A DNA stretch of 64,000 bases from Varroa destructor (Eukaryota > Arthropoda > Arachnida > Mesostigmata > Varroidae): positions 27,702,033 through 27,766,032 of the forward strand of contig NW_019211455.1 in NCBI RefSeq assembly GCF_002443255.2. The letters are read 5' to 3'. Position numbers and translations under genes: made by a program. Below, in pieces: positions 14,352-27,999 of this stretch (position 1 is the first letter of the stretch; the number at the start of each line of letters is the position of its first letter). Under the pieces are notes generated by a model. The model saw only the letters and a program-made list of their open reading frames with translations. It had not been told where the DNA came from and ran no database searches.

Positions 14352-17300
14352 GTGAAAACCAACAGTTTAGGACCCGATACCTAAGAAATTTAATCTAATT
14401 TTACTAGTTTGCTATATACAAGTACTAGAGAAAGCTATATAAAAGCTAATTAGCTCAGCTAACATAGTTTGCTTTTTGTCCACAGATTGAAGTATCAAGT
14501 TTACTAGACTTGTTCATACGAGCAGCGTCACGCGTTTCTGAGTGTGACGTCTGACTTCAAGTATATCAGTGCGCAGAACGGGAAAGAAGAAAGAAAACGA
14601 GCCTTTAGTTACGGTTGAAGTGAACGTCGATACCCTGATTCAATCTAGTTAGCGTCATGGCTCCAAGCAGTTGCTGCCTACTCCGGCATGACATCACTTT
14701 CGACTGTTTCTTTCTACTCTCTCTTCTTGCATATCGAAAGAAATTCACACGGATCTCGCCATATCGATACCGCCAACTAAGACCAAGCATCAATATATGT
14801 TTCCCACCCTAAAACTCGTATGCGAGAGCGAATAGGGGTTATGTGCACTGGCTTCGTCGTATGATACGCTATAGTCCGAGCTATTTTCCAATCCTGTTCC
14901 CCCAGTCCAGTCGGAACTGCTGTACCTTTTCTGTGCCCGGCACCAACTCGTATACGTCACTTAGATTTTTTTGTGGGCCGCCGCTTGTGCTACTTCTATT
15001 TAGGGCTTTTGGTCGTCAGTTCCCGGGCACTACGTTCAAACAATTTCTAACGTCGTTCGTTGCACAGGGGTGCGAGTTCGAGCTTGGACAAACCCCAGTT
15101 TCGACTCCCTGTTCCTGGATACAAGTAGAATCGTCCATCCTCTCTCTATAAAGGGAACCGAACGAAAACAATTTCGAATTTTGATTTTGTATCTACCTAG
15201 CTGCCTCCCCCGTCGTCGATTTCTCTCTGTCTTTCAGTCAAGATCGCTCAGGTGTAACGTTCCGAAGCAAGTGGATAGGACACATAGGATGTAGGTGCTG
15301 TTACCGACGAGGTAGCGTGGATTGAGGCGAATGATGACCGCGGTGCTTGCTGGAGCGCAATGTTAGCGGAAAAGTCTTGTCGACTCCGTAGATATCTGTC
15401 CGGTAAACAACCACCCACTGTCGGTGCGGCCTTAGCGTTGGCTGCATGAGCGTACAAAGTGAAATGTACACCCCGTCGCTCTTTCGAGCGATTGTCGCTA
15501 TCCGGCGAACTCGTGGATAGCATAGTCACGGGGGAAGTGACTCAACTACCGACGTGAGGCTTTAAAGCGGGGGGGTGGTTTGGGTGAAAGGAAAGGGGAA
15601 TTGGGCGCAAACCATAGTTGGGCGAAGGGCCCTTCAATGGATAACGCTATTCGGCCTAGCATGACGTTACATGGCAAGGCGGATATCGTAGCTGCTAACA
15701 TCCCCGCAACCAGGCCACAGGATCTACGGCCATCCATTCGGCGAAAAGGACTCCTGCTTCAGGAAGCGGTGGGGTGGGAGAGAGCTGTGCGGTATGTGAT
15801 ATCGGCCGTAAACTGTTTAGGCCATTTTTCCACGTGGCGAACGAATTTCGCTGTGGCCGCAGCTCATAAGTGCTACCACAACCAGACGACTGGTGGTGTG
15901 GCAAGCGCCTCGTACAGCGAGGCTCGGTTTAGAGAGAAAGTGACGAGAAGCGAGAGAGCGAGATTCGCAATGTTAAACTGAATCGAGATAAACGCCCAGA
16001 AGATGAGAATGAGAAGCCGAAAGGAGTGAAAGGGCGAACTGGAATGGCATCACGAAGGAAGCTTTGCCGAAACTCGAGGTAAACAAACCCACCCAAGTGG
16101 ATAATATAATATCGTTATGTACGTTCAGCCATACACATCCATACGCAGCCACAGAGGTACTGATTTAAAATTGTGTGCGCCAAACATCGACTCGAATATG
16201 TGTGTCGATGCAATAAGATTAGAAGATGGTGCCAGTTCAGGAGTAGGGAGAAAACGCCTAACCTATCATAACACGTTTGCACAGCCGGAAATGTTTAGGA
16301 GGGAGGGGGCAAAGCTGGCTAATTGTGAAGAAATATCTGACACAAACTTTGATCAAGCAAATTATAATAACTTGTTATATTTACGAAATATATGAGCATA
16401 AATGATAATAAGAGGGTTTATTCATCAAAAATAATTATACCAGAAAAAAAAATGTTCCAAAATGCATAATTGATGAGCATAGTTTTTTCCTTGATGACAA
16501 CCTCATTTTAAGTAAATACAGTTATTGTGCATGTTAAAAAAAAAAACTTGAAAATAGGTCTATAAAATTTCCATTATATTTTTCGTCAACATGAAACTTA
16601 TTGCATTTGTATCACTAGAACATTGTACACTACACTCGAGGCCGGTTACTATGTTTGGCGTTAGAAGTTTTCTATAATTAGACACACCAGACCATAAAAC
16701 AAAACTTATCGATATGTGGACAATTTACCTAGGGTTATTTATTTCCGAAATATTTATATCTTAGGTACACGTACTAATAATAAAACATATTCAGATATAC
16801 AAATGTACACATGAGCAGTCAACAGGTCACACACGTAACGATACCAAGGTACAATGAGCTCAAACACAGCTGTCAAGAATTACGTGAAACATACGAAACG
16901 AAAAAACCTTCTATTTACCGAAAGCGTGCGTGACGTGATGCGACTTTTAGCTGTGTGCAATGATGTACCGTTTCTGAAAAAGTACGTCTGACAAATGCTG
17001 ACCATTTCCATGGAACCTGTGGACCTGTAAGTCATGCCGGTAAAAGTAACCTCCATGAATTTCACTGTTAACCCTTATAAGTTATGGGAAATACGAGAAT
17101 CGGCAGAGTTTTAACAACTTCCCTCACAAGCTTGTAACCTTTAGAGATTTTAGACAAGTGTTTATATTTTTTTTTGTCGACACGACAAAGGGACAACCTA
17201 GGAGGACCAGCAGGATAAGAACAATATTGAGAGGTTTCTGTGTGCTTAAGTTAGTTTTTATTAGTTAAGCTGGGTCAAATTTCCTAAAACTAAATTTATT

Positions 17301-19700
17301 TTCTGTTCGACACTCAAATGTGACAACACTTCTGTTTTTACCTAGAAACTCGGACTCGGATATATCTGCCGTTGCTCGGAGAGCATGAATGATGTGATTC
17401 TGTTAGCGGCAGCCGAATTTATTAGGATTTCCTTTGCCAGCTAGATACACTGCGAGACATTACTGTGGTCAGCTGAAGGAGTCGAGTGATATTCGGTAGC
17501 GACCACCGTGTAAAATCGATATACAGATATGCTCGCACACAGCCAGACCTATGTTCAATACGCCTATGAAAGCCACCTACTTTTCCCAATTCTATCTACT
17601 ACAGAAAAGAAATCGAAGACTACGCTTGGTGGCACGTAAGCAAAGAGAAAAAATAACCGGAGAGGAAATAGGTGGGGAGTATTTTACATTGTGCTTCGGT
17701 CGAAGTTGCTCCGCCCGACACCAACAACGGACGTCATAGTCAATAGCTGCCTCATCTTGGCTGGTCTTCTAAAGCCTCTATTTGTTTGTTGTTATTTATA
17801 TTTGGTTAGTCAGTCAGGGACTGTTATGCTTCACGGACTGATTGAGCTGTCACTTATTATTATTATGCTTGACGGCAACTAGACGTACGAAGTAGCAAAC
17901 AGCATGTTGTTCCTTCGTAGATTGATCAGATCGTGAAAATTAGATAATATGCAGGATCTCTGCCGGCATTCGTCGTCAAACCGATTAACGTATATAAAAT
18001 GGCACGAGGGTAATTTGGAATGAAAAGCGCCAAAATAATTGAGTGCACACATGTTGGCCGGATGTGGTATTGAACACGGCAAACATGTCCTAATGCTAGG
18101 CAGATTTAGGCCAAAAAGAAATCCGTTCTTTTTTTTAGGAATAGTTAAACTCTACTGTACGACAATGTTATTATTCATTTCGATGGTAACCGAGATGTTA
18201 TATGTGATTTTGGCATGTTCACGGTTTTTTACACTTTTAAGAGGATTCGACAGTCTCCTGATGATCTCGTCTGTTGTCAATAGTGGATTATCGCAATTTT
18301 TTTAACATAAAATAATGAAGAAAAGATAAACAGCTTATAAAAAATGATAACCGCACAAAATTGTTGTGATAAACGAAAGAGAAGTAGTGTTCTTCTTCTT
18401 AATAATAATAAAATTATGTGTGATGCCTACCTGAAGCCTAAGTCATTATAAGCAGCTTTGGAAATATAACTTTAATATATTACATAGAGTGTTCAAGGTT
18501 GAAAAGAGAGATTTCATTAGAGGATAGACATTAAGAAAGTAAACACGAGGACTTACCAGGAGGATTTAACATAATAATAGTTTATTAGGCTCTCTCATTT
18601 GCGAGGAGTATTTACGCGTTTCGTACCCTTATAGAGAATCCTTGTACTCACATGTTATAAAATCGATTCTTTGGGTTTTCAACCTTGTGAAAATTACGTG
18701 TAGCACTAATGGACTTAAAGCTACCTGTGCCTAAAGCCTGGGACGACAAGGGTACTTAGAGAAGATAATTTTATATGTTTTATTGACCTACCTTTCCATT
18801 TAAGATTTGACTGAAGTAGTGACGGGGCTCGTAGACGGGCTCAATATTCTTATTCTTCCGACACACTTTATACAGTCTTTACATGCATATGTTCATAAAC
18901 ATTATGTATCAAAAGAAGGCGTAGAATGGTTGAAGTGTTCCATTGTACAATAGCTAATTGTGAAGCACGACCTATGATGCAATCTACCCCCCAGCTGTAC
19001 TCATTGTGCAAATGTGCATACATTTTATGAGCTGTAGCTCCTAGCGACTAAATTCCAACGAACATGTAACGTTGTAGCAACAGAATCGCGCGAGATGTGA
19101 CCGGAAGTAATCAGCTAGTATGTTTCCGGTTCATCCGAGCCCTTTTCGACCATTTCTAAACGTTTGCTGCAAGATCTGAGCTCCCAGTTTCCGGTGACAG
19201 CGGAGGACAATTTGACGGTTTTTAGAACCCTCAAGCTTCAATTAACAATTTCGACTCCGTTAGAGACCGAGCTTTTTCGAGTTGGCAAGCGAATGAAAGA
19301 CGTGCCTTAGGCGAGGGAATCCGACTACTCAACTACAAAGGTCGTAGATTAAAGGCCAAACTATGCAGGGTCCCCTTTCTTGCCCCATAGTAAAGCTTAG
19401 TATATATCCCTTAAATGAAGGTCTTAATGCCAGGGGTTCGTGAACTCACCTCATGGTCGCTTGCAAAAGGCATTTGAATAGAGATTTCTATTGCTGTGGG
19501 TTTCTGACAGTAAAAGCCCGTTGGAACAATTCGAAAGATGTCCTCGATTTGGCCGAAGGACACAAGACGTTTGAGAGAGAAAAAGTTTGAAGAAGGGCAC
19601 TTGACCTCAGGTAGTACTATTCTTTTGCAATCCGTGAACACGACGAGGAATATATAAACAGTAGGACGGATAGGTAAATAGCAGCCTTCTATTGATTCGG

Positions 19701-19751
19701 ACGGTGCTAGGTTAAGACATCTTAATTAAGATGTCTTAAGACATCCACCGT
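19701..19751. repeat. Compound palindrome
   Basis: A perfect 28-bp palindrome (19712-19739, built on AAGACATCTTAA and its complement with TTAATTAA at the centre) overlaps a perfect 16-bp palindrome (19730-19745, GATGTCTTAAGACATC). Both sit inside an outer 6-bp inverted pair, ACGGTG (19701-19706) and CACCGT (19746-19751). It effectively contains three alternating copies of GATGTCTT/AAGACATC. Confidence 0.9.
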
Positions 19752-20989
19752 TGGAAATAGGAAAGTTAAGAATACACGTAGACGTTATTTTGGGCTGGCT
19801 ATCTGCTGCGAAATGGGGGCGGTTCAATATGCTTTACGACCACCAATTGGTGCTTGAAGGGTATTACAGCGTTTGCATATATAGCCCCATGCTAAATTTT
19901 CTAATGATTTTCTGTGCAACTTATATAGATCCGCTGTCAACCTATCAGACTATAGTGTATAGCAAGCCCCCAATCAAGCAAATCAAAATTTCAAAAAAGT
20001 GCGATGATCTGCTCTTTACACATTTATTTCCATTTTTCAATGAAAATAAAAGACACGTACTACGGCTATATCAGCATTAAAGCCGCATACATACGATATT
20101 TGGTTCATTGTTCACAACTGTTGACGATGCAAGGGTCGCCAATATTCCAGTGCAGTCGTCTTGTGTGTCGGTTGGCACGAATTCTGGGACTACGAGAGTT
20201 AATTAAGTTCTCTTCCAACCAGCGGTCCACGCTGCGTCAACTATTGTTGCATCTAGAATTGCAGCTTTCAAGAAAAACCGACATCAATACCGGATCTGAT
20301 CGGTAATTCAGCTATGAACGAACCAACGCGGTGCTAAGCTAGAAGAATGGTGCGCTAAGACGCAACAAATACTGGCAAGCTTCGTTGGCAGCACTGGATA
20401 TCCAGTTTGGAGCTTCCTGCGTTGGCCTCACCTCGCAGGTTACTTCAGAAGCCTGTTTTTCGTTTACTATCAGTATTCCGACTGTTAAGGCCGAGATTAA
20501 CGAGTCAAAAAAATCAAGTTCCGACGACAAGGATGTGACATTATCCTATCAATATGGAACTTCGTTATGGCGTTATCAAAGTCTCGTCATTTGTTGACGA
20601 GATGGGCCGTCAATCCTATCAGCCGACATCCAGCCGCTTGCTATGGTAATATGTTTACAGAGATTACTTGTTAGACATTTTATATTCCTACTGGGCAGTG
20701 TGACATGGATACAAACATACAACAGACAATGCGATAGTGATATAATACCGTTGTAATCATACAAGCAGATAAACAGAGAAGACCTCCTCTTCTGAGAGAC
20801 GAGAGCGGGATACGTACATACGTAGACCTTATATAAAAGGCATGGGGCAAAAGAGATATAGTTCACGAGGGCCTACGGCACGAAGCCAAGTACATTACTT
20901 TATTGAGTCCATTACCCACTGGTAGCTGGCACCACTATATCACAATGTTTATCTTCTCGTTGCCGTTATTACCATGGAAGCTTAGATAA

Positions 20990-20990
<1 letters not shown>

Positions 20991-21032
<42 letters not shown>

Positions 21033-21092
21033 CTATCTCACTCTCTCTCTCTCTCTAGAGAGAGATCGAGAGAGAGAGTGAGAGTGAGTGAG
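20991..21092. repeat. Compound CT / TATC / CT / GA microsatellite, self-complementary
   Basis: About 12 CT units, then 6 TATC units, a CA interruption, about 8 CT units, and directly after them AGAGAGAG with a TCG interruption and GAGTGAGAG. The CT and GA halves meet at CTAGAG, so the right half forms a long imperfect hairpin, including the CTCAC/GTGAG interruptions. Confidence 0.95.
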
Positions 21093-24000
21093 ACGACAGT
21101 TAGTCCTACTTCTGTTGACCGTGCTATGCGGCTATAACAGTTTTTGCTGCTGAGGTCTTCGAAACCGAACGTTTAGTGGGCGACTGACCACGGAGCTTTG
21201 ACCGACGAAATGAGTAAATAAATAAAACCGATGCTGTCAGGCCAACGGCAAAATTTTCGAATAGTGTTATCTTGTTCTTGCCGTACACTTTTATTCAAAA
21301 CCGCTCAGCGCTTCGCTGTTGTGGATACCGTCGTTTGTGTAGCTGATACGATTCCCCTGAGAAATAGCTATAATACGATTTGCATGACTGACTAATTATT
21401 CGCATTTAAGTATTCCCCTACATTGTAGTGAACAAAAGTAAATTTTCTATTGCAGATTTTACCTTATATAGCACAATACTAAACAGTCGTAATGAACCTA
21501 GATTCCGAAGGCCTACTTGTCGTACGAAATAATTCAAAAATATACTATGCTAAAAATAAGGAAGCCGAGACTGTTGCATATAATCATATTAGTATATTTC
21601 TTTTTTTATTCTTTACACTCTTCGTGGATACTCGTAATTGGCTTCTGTGACGATGAGGGGATCGTACACATATATTTTCATATAAGTTTATTCTTATAAG
21701 TTGTAATTAACAGCTATGATGGCTAAAGCCCCTTCAAATTGTATAGTACAAACAAGATTTGAGAATATTAGGATTGCAGTTGGGTAAGATGGACATGTGC
21801 GCATAGGAACGAACAGGTTTCCAGGTAAGAACGAAGTAAGCGTAGTGCTGGTTGAATTAGATGAATAATACTTTCCTAGCCATAAGCACGCTTTCACCAA
21901 CATATATTTTGAAAATACAGATGCACCCCACAATAATGGTTGTGACCCCAAATGTAGCTATGACATATGTTCGTACCAAAAACTTATCTGGCATGACTCC
22001 AAAGGTGGCTCACCGATTATGGCCTATAGCATTTGTCAGTGTTATCTATTAACAGGCAAAAGAGAGGTATACGTCGTCCCGACCTTAGGAACATAGTGGT
22101 AGAGTAGGTGTTCGCGTGCGTATGCAGTATTTCGTTGTTCCCTGTCCTTCTATACGCCGTACACAAATGCGTCACAGAGCATAAGCATGAAATCCTCAGA
22201 TTTGAACAAGTACGGAACTCCTAACCTTCCCAAAGTCTTCCAAGCTTTGTGTTCAGCTCGCCAAGATTCTCCAAGCCTTATTTTTCGCTTCATGTACTAC
22301 TCATGCTCACGTTTCCGGGGCTATATGCATAGCTACCTAAACTTTGTCCACTGATACGAAAATACATTAGACTAGTAAAACTAGATGCTTCGAATCTTAT
22401 TTCGTGCGTCACCATTAGCTATTAATTCTACTAGACCTGCAGACTACCATTGCTAACACTTTTTCCTTGACCTTTGTCAGGCTCTTGAAGCTAATTCGCA
22501 GGCGACGAAGCTGTCCTTTTCTATATCTATAACATCGTTTCCTTAAAAAACTTTGTCCAAGGCAGGGTGTGATCCGTACTGGCTTGGACCTGCTCTAAAG
22601 CTAAGACACATTTTTTTTCCGTATTCTCTCGCGAAAAAGAAAATAAGGAACCAAAAAGACGCAGAACAGAGAGAAGTAAGGAATATTGCGTACCGAAAAT
22701 GGCCAATACCTGTTGATATTCAATAGAGTTATTTAATTGTTTCTATGAAGTACCACTATTCATAGACATTACTTATAGCATTTAGGGGCGACCAGTCAAC
22801 TAGTCAGTTCCGAACACAGACGCTTAGAAAGATATTTTCAAAAAAAGATGACCAATTTCCTTAGGTTCCACTCGTAACTTTCGAAATTAATTTTAAGACT
22901 TCGATCCGTTCATTTTTCAACTTTATTCGGCTTTATTTGGAAATTTTCGGTTAAATTTAGATTTATAGAGTTCAAGATTTCAGCAGCATAGCTCAAAAGC
23001 CACTTCTGACAGAGCTGAATTTCTGATATAAAAATTAACAATCGTTCTGAAAACCAATATTTTTATGAATTAGGTCGTTCAACAATTAGTCTGTTTTTTT
23101 TCTGCTTTTTTGAATATTTTTGTTTTTTGTTTTCTCAAGCTCTCTTTTCATTTCTATGGTCTCTGGCATGCTATCGACCCAAAATGTCTAGCTGCGATAT
23201 GTTTAAGTGACACTGTAGCGAGTTTACACTTAGTTATTAGTAAGTGTAAGTGTAAGTAGCGTGATGATGCATTGATTAGTATTAAAAATTCGCATCCCGA
23301 ATAAATATCGAATTGAAGCCATAATCGCGGTAGACGGTGATAGTATTAGATAAATTAGACTAGCAGGAACGATACTTTTCGTATGGGCAACAAATTCCGT
23401 CGAAATATCTGTTTTTGTTTGGCTACAGCACGGAAAAAGTCTTCAGTGAGGGTGCACCACGCTGTGTTTTTGTTACCGTGTTTGCTGGCCCTGTCGGCGC
23501 CTTCATGGCGGTCTTGTTGTCTTTTTTTTGTTAAGTAGTCATACTGGTTCTGATTTTTCTACAGAGAACATTCACTACTGTTTGAAAAGTACTGCTTAGC
23601 TGGAGGGTATTGGGAAAAGTGGTGATTAACATCTTATTTTTAAAGTGTTGACCAATATGTGAGGAGTATTGGCTATCGTTTGGATTCTACCTGGCGTCGA
23701 CCTCGGCGACACGGTCTCCGTTGCCCAATAACTCGGCAACACCTGAAAATAACACGAAAACGATCTAACGGATTTGTCTTTTTTTTCTTCGGGTAATAAT
23801 TGGCTTACTACGAACTTCTTTGTTTGCTTATGATATTTACCTGAAATTTGATTATGGCATAAAGCATTCCGTAGAAAGAGCGAATGATATTCTTAATGTG
23901 CAAGATCAGCAGGTCGCAAGTGGTATATTTGAAAGCGTGAGCCTCGTTTATGGTGCAATCTCTTCATTTTTAGTTACTTGTCGATAAGATTGGAGTACCT

Positions 24001-27000
24001 CCGGCATAACGCCATGCGATTGGTTACCCTGAGCAGTCCGGCTAACTGGCACTTTCTAGTGAATGGCGTCTGCAGGGTTGCCCTGCAAAGATCATTCGTA
24101 TTCAGGTGGAGAACATGGGACATGGAGCAAAAATGGAGCAGGCCAATAAAGCCTTAAACAGCGTACAAATTCTTAAAGGAAATAACAAAAATACAAACAC
24201 GCGGCGGCGCCTGCATTAGCTTACAAAGCACGATCAAAAACGAAAACTTTCCCGGACCGCTTTCGTACACGACAGGAAAATCCTATCCCAGAACACGACG
24301 AAACGGGGAAATCGCTCAGGATGTCTTTACGACCTGAAGTACACTGAACACGAATAGTGGTCAGGATTCTATTACAGTTTCCAAGCGAATGCTCTTACGT
24401 CTATGTTAGTATACGTACATCTAACAATAAAAGTGTTCAAACCGATTCGTTGTCATAGCATTATACAGACATATATGCAAGATGGTGTTTCTGTGGTCAT
24501 CGGCGAACCAGCGTTCATTATAAGCGGTCAGATTTGCGTCGTGTTACTATTATTATTGGTAAATTTCAATTATAGCTTTGCCGGCGAATGCAGTCAGATT
24601 TCGATTCTCGTAAAGCTCATATATTTGAAAGTTACGAACCTGATCGAGTGGTATATATAGAGTTTGAGATCAGGCACTCTGCTGCGTCGTGTGTCCATGT
24701 AAGATGCTGCAAACTTGTTCTGTTTTAACACTGTCCAGTCCTTTGCCTCGTCCATCATCTGGGACGGATCCATCGGTCCGACAAGATAATTTGAACAGTT
24801 TCCGTACAGCGGCGCGTTCGAGAAAAGGGCTTTAGGTCATAATAAACATTAATACTATATAGCACGATTTTCTCATTCGCTACATACTAGATACACACGT
24901 TATACGGAATGTGTCGATATTTTTGCTTATCAGAAAGAAAATACATAAAATAATTTTCAGATGCACTCGAACAATCTCAAGTTCGAGTTCAGGCGATTCA
25001 TTGAATTCAATTTAGATTTAGAAAATTCGTACTTTTATCGCGTGTGATAAAAGCAACACAACCTAAAAGGGTCCCGTATTTCAGTCTTAATAAGCTCTCT
25101 GAAATAGAAGTAGACATTGAGTTTATTAAATCCCAAGCATGGGGTTGTCATTTCTGTATTAACTCATTTGTCAATTGTATTTTTACTCAGTTTCTTGCAA
25201 ATCGGTCCCCGTTACACCATCGCCTGCATCAGGGTAAGAGTATGGAATAAAATCAACAATTTAGCAAACTCTTTTAATCCGCATATTGGTTACAGCCGTA
25301 ACCTGAATCACGGGGTAACACGAGTGCCAAAGACACGAGATAATAGATACACACGTTTGTTGGCGCTCTTGTAAGAGTGTATACTATCCTTGTTTTGGAT
25401 GACTATTAGGACAAGGAAAAATCAACACTGGCTCTCCAATGGACAAATGTCCTATTCGCAATCAGCAATGGTAAAGGTACAAGAGACCTCAAATGTAGTA
25501 GCGACAAAAATAATAACGATTGCACCCATATCACATAGCGTTCGTTTGTGCCGTATATTGCCTACCCCCTGGTTGTCGCATTCTTTCTCTCAGAGTCCTT
25601 CCAAGCCTGGCCTGCGATAGTTGGCAGACCCTTATTTATGACAACGGTTCACCAAACAGCTCGATTGTGCGACGAAGAAATAGTTTCTCTCCATATGCCC
25701 CATACTCTAGATAGCAACGGATCACCAAGAATAAATCCCGACGACTGCATTGCATGCCACGTCAGTCGTTGAACGTAGAACACAAAATACTATATGAATA
25801 TGGAACGCAAGGTAATCAAACAAAACTAAACAATCTGTTTTTTTGTGCAAATTATTCAAGCCGATATATAACGCGTGTATGGGAAAACCTATAACTAGGG
25901 TGTTTGGATAGCTGTTTTTGTATGTGATGATAAGCTTTGTAAAGATTTGAAAGGACCGATAAACAAAAAAAACTGTCCATGATTTATTTCTAGAAAGATT
26001 TTTACATCTTACCTAAGGTATACAATACTTTGACAATAAAAGAAAATGGAAGTATTGGTCTACATTTGTTTCCGAGAGTACTAAATTACTTCAGAGCATA
26101 GATGTTCCGCCGTCGAATACAGTGAATTAAATAGTATGGAAAATAACTTTGAAGCTGTGAGGTCGTATTTGTCGCCTTAAAAAATTCTGCAAAAGTCAGA
26201 TCTGAAAGCAGGTAGTGTTTTTTACACTCATAACTATGGCATTAGCTCCGTACTGTGACATAATGCTTAGCCTATACAGGTCACAAGTGTGCTGAGAGCC
26301 AGCGCATTTCCTCAGCTGTGCCTGATTTCCTAGAAATGAAACAGTTAAGCTTTGGTTTTTGATATGGCTCGCCATTTGACGAATCCCGCAGCATGCACAG
26401 GGTGCAGAACATACAAATAGAAATGACTTCGAAGTACCGATGTATTTCTTTTTTCTTTGTTTTTTTTGTACCTTCTTATGATCTATTGTGACGAGATTTC
26501 GTTGTCTTTAGGTTATCAAAGTGCGCAACACAAAACTATTGCTATAATATTTGTTTTATCTGCATTGTGTATCTGTAAGCGGAACTAGCCCACGAGTAAC
26601 TGCATGTAATATAGCATTATTGGAATTTCCGAGTTGATCTAAATAACTTTTATAGCTTGCCGCAGCTGATATGGTTATTCTTATGCCATGCCTAAGCTAA
26701 CCAGTAGTAATTTGTATGTAACAAATTCAAATGGACTCCTATCGTCCATATTGTTATTTCCCTCAGCGTTTTTTTTTTTGGCTTGTTGCGTAGAGGACCT
26801 GTAGTAGGCTACTCGGCATCCAGGATCGAACGAGATCCGAGGACCTATGGTCGTGGCCTGTAACGGTAAACGAACGGGCTCATGCGCGTTCCTTTTGATA
26901 TAGAAGGCCAAGAAAACAACAGTTTTCGATGTGTGTACTCTCGAATTGAAAGCAAATGCCGTTTTGACTCTGATTGCCGATACTGTGTATACGTAACGGC

Positions 27001-27999
27001 GTAGAAAGGTCGGCCGCACATAACCACGAACAGTGTGTGCTCAAGCATCGTAACAACACGCGGGTATAACAACGACTGAAACTATTCGAATTTTTATTGG
27101 ATGAAAAACGTGGCTTCAGTGTATTTCAAAGGGACTGGGGAAAAAGTAGCCTTCAGAAATGTGTGCATTTTAAAGACACATATTGTAGAATTCTATAGAG
27201 CCTGGTTATGGCTCATGCCTCAAGGGTCATTCCAACTACCGTTGTAGAATTCCTGTTTACGAATTGTGGCACGCAGAAGGCTTGCTAAGTTCCCTTCTTC
27301 GAATTCCGGTCCTGACCTGGATGCACCAACGGTTCATGTTTTGGTAAATCTGAACTCGTTCCGAGCTCGGTGCCAGGGTAACTTATTTTGACCTAGAGGA
27401 CTGTGTACTGCATATATCACCTGATTGGATTTATACAGCAAAAAAGAATTTCACCCTTCTCTGGAAGTAAGTCATTAGTCTCAACTTTATAGTAGTTTCG
27501 CTAGTTGAGAAGGTTTGGTATCGCTTTGCCACTGTCCCAGTGCAGGCAACCTGGTCCCGTTCCTGCTAACGTCAACTGTGCGTAGGACTGACCGCCAGCT
27601 GAGAAAGGGTTATAGAAGAAAAATCATTCAGCTGTGTATCACTATCAATCTATTGCTGACGCTTGCGAAATAACTGTATTAGCAAGCAGCCAGGAAAATA
27701 CTACGAAAGAATGCTTAAAAAAACGTTTGCTTTTTGTGAAAATTCCAGTAACCATTTTATCAAAACCCGGTTTACTATTAAGTATCGCATAGATACCGAA
27801 AACGCTCCCCGTATCATGGACTTCCTAGAACAGAGCAGGGACATTGGTAAAACTCATTGAATCAGCTGTAGCGGTTTTTCTTGGCTAAACGAAAGTGTCG
27901 GTGGATTTTTCACCTTCTTCATCCATCGCTTAATCAGATGTGTAAGTAAACTTACATGCTATTTACGTATATGTGTATATGACCGCACCACACGTGTTC

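Larger units (their letters stand above)
12227..16060. other. Two GC-richer islands with unassigned frames
   Basis: 12230-12637 is a 135-codon + strand frame (start codon TTG) and 15580-15981 a 133-codon + strand frame; both are mirrored by minus-strand frames of similar length. The first contains a plausible-looking segment (ADGELITVESDALLRER). Neither has a recognisable domain, and frames of this length are expected by chance about once or twice in a window of this size and composition. 12900-14800 between them is AT-rich and empty apart from the two hairpins listed. Confidence 0.4.
16061..27999. other. AT-rich non-coding stretch
   Basis: Contains the compound palindrome and the CT/TATC/GA microsatellite. 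Frames are short and low in coding character. 21718-21865 on the + strand holds a frame with one internal stop (DGHVRIGTNRFPGKNEVS part) that I could not assign. No transposase or reverse-transcriptase motif was seen. Confidence 0.5.

Noticed and set aside
15580..15981. 133-codon + strand frame
   Set aside because: Mirrored by minus-strand frames, no motif, no convincing splice sites.
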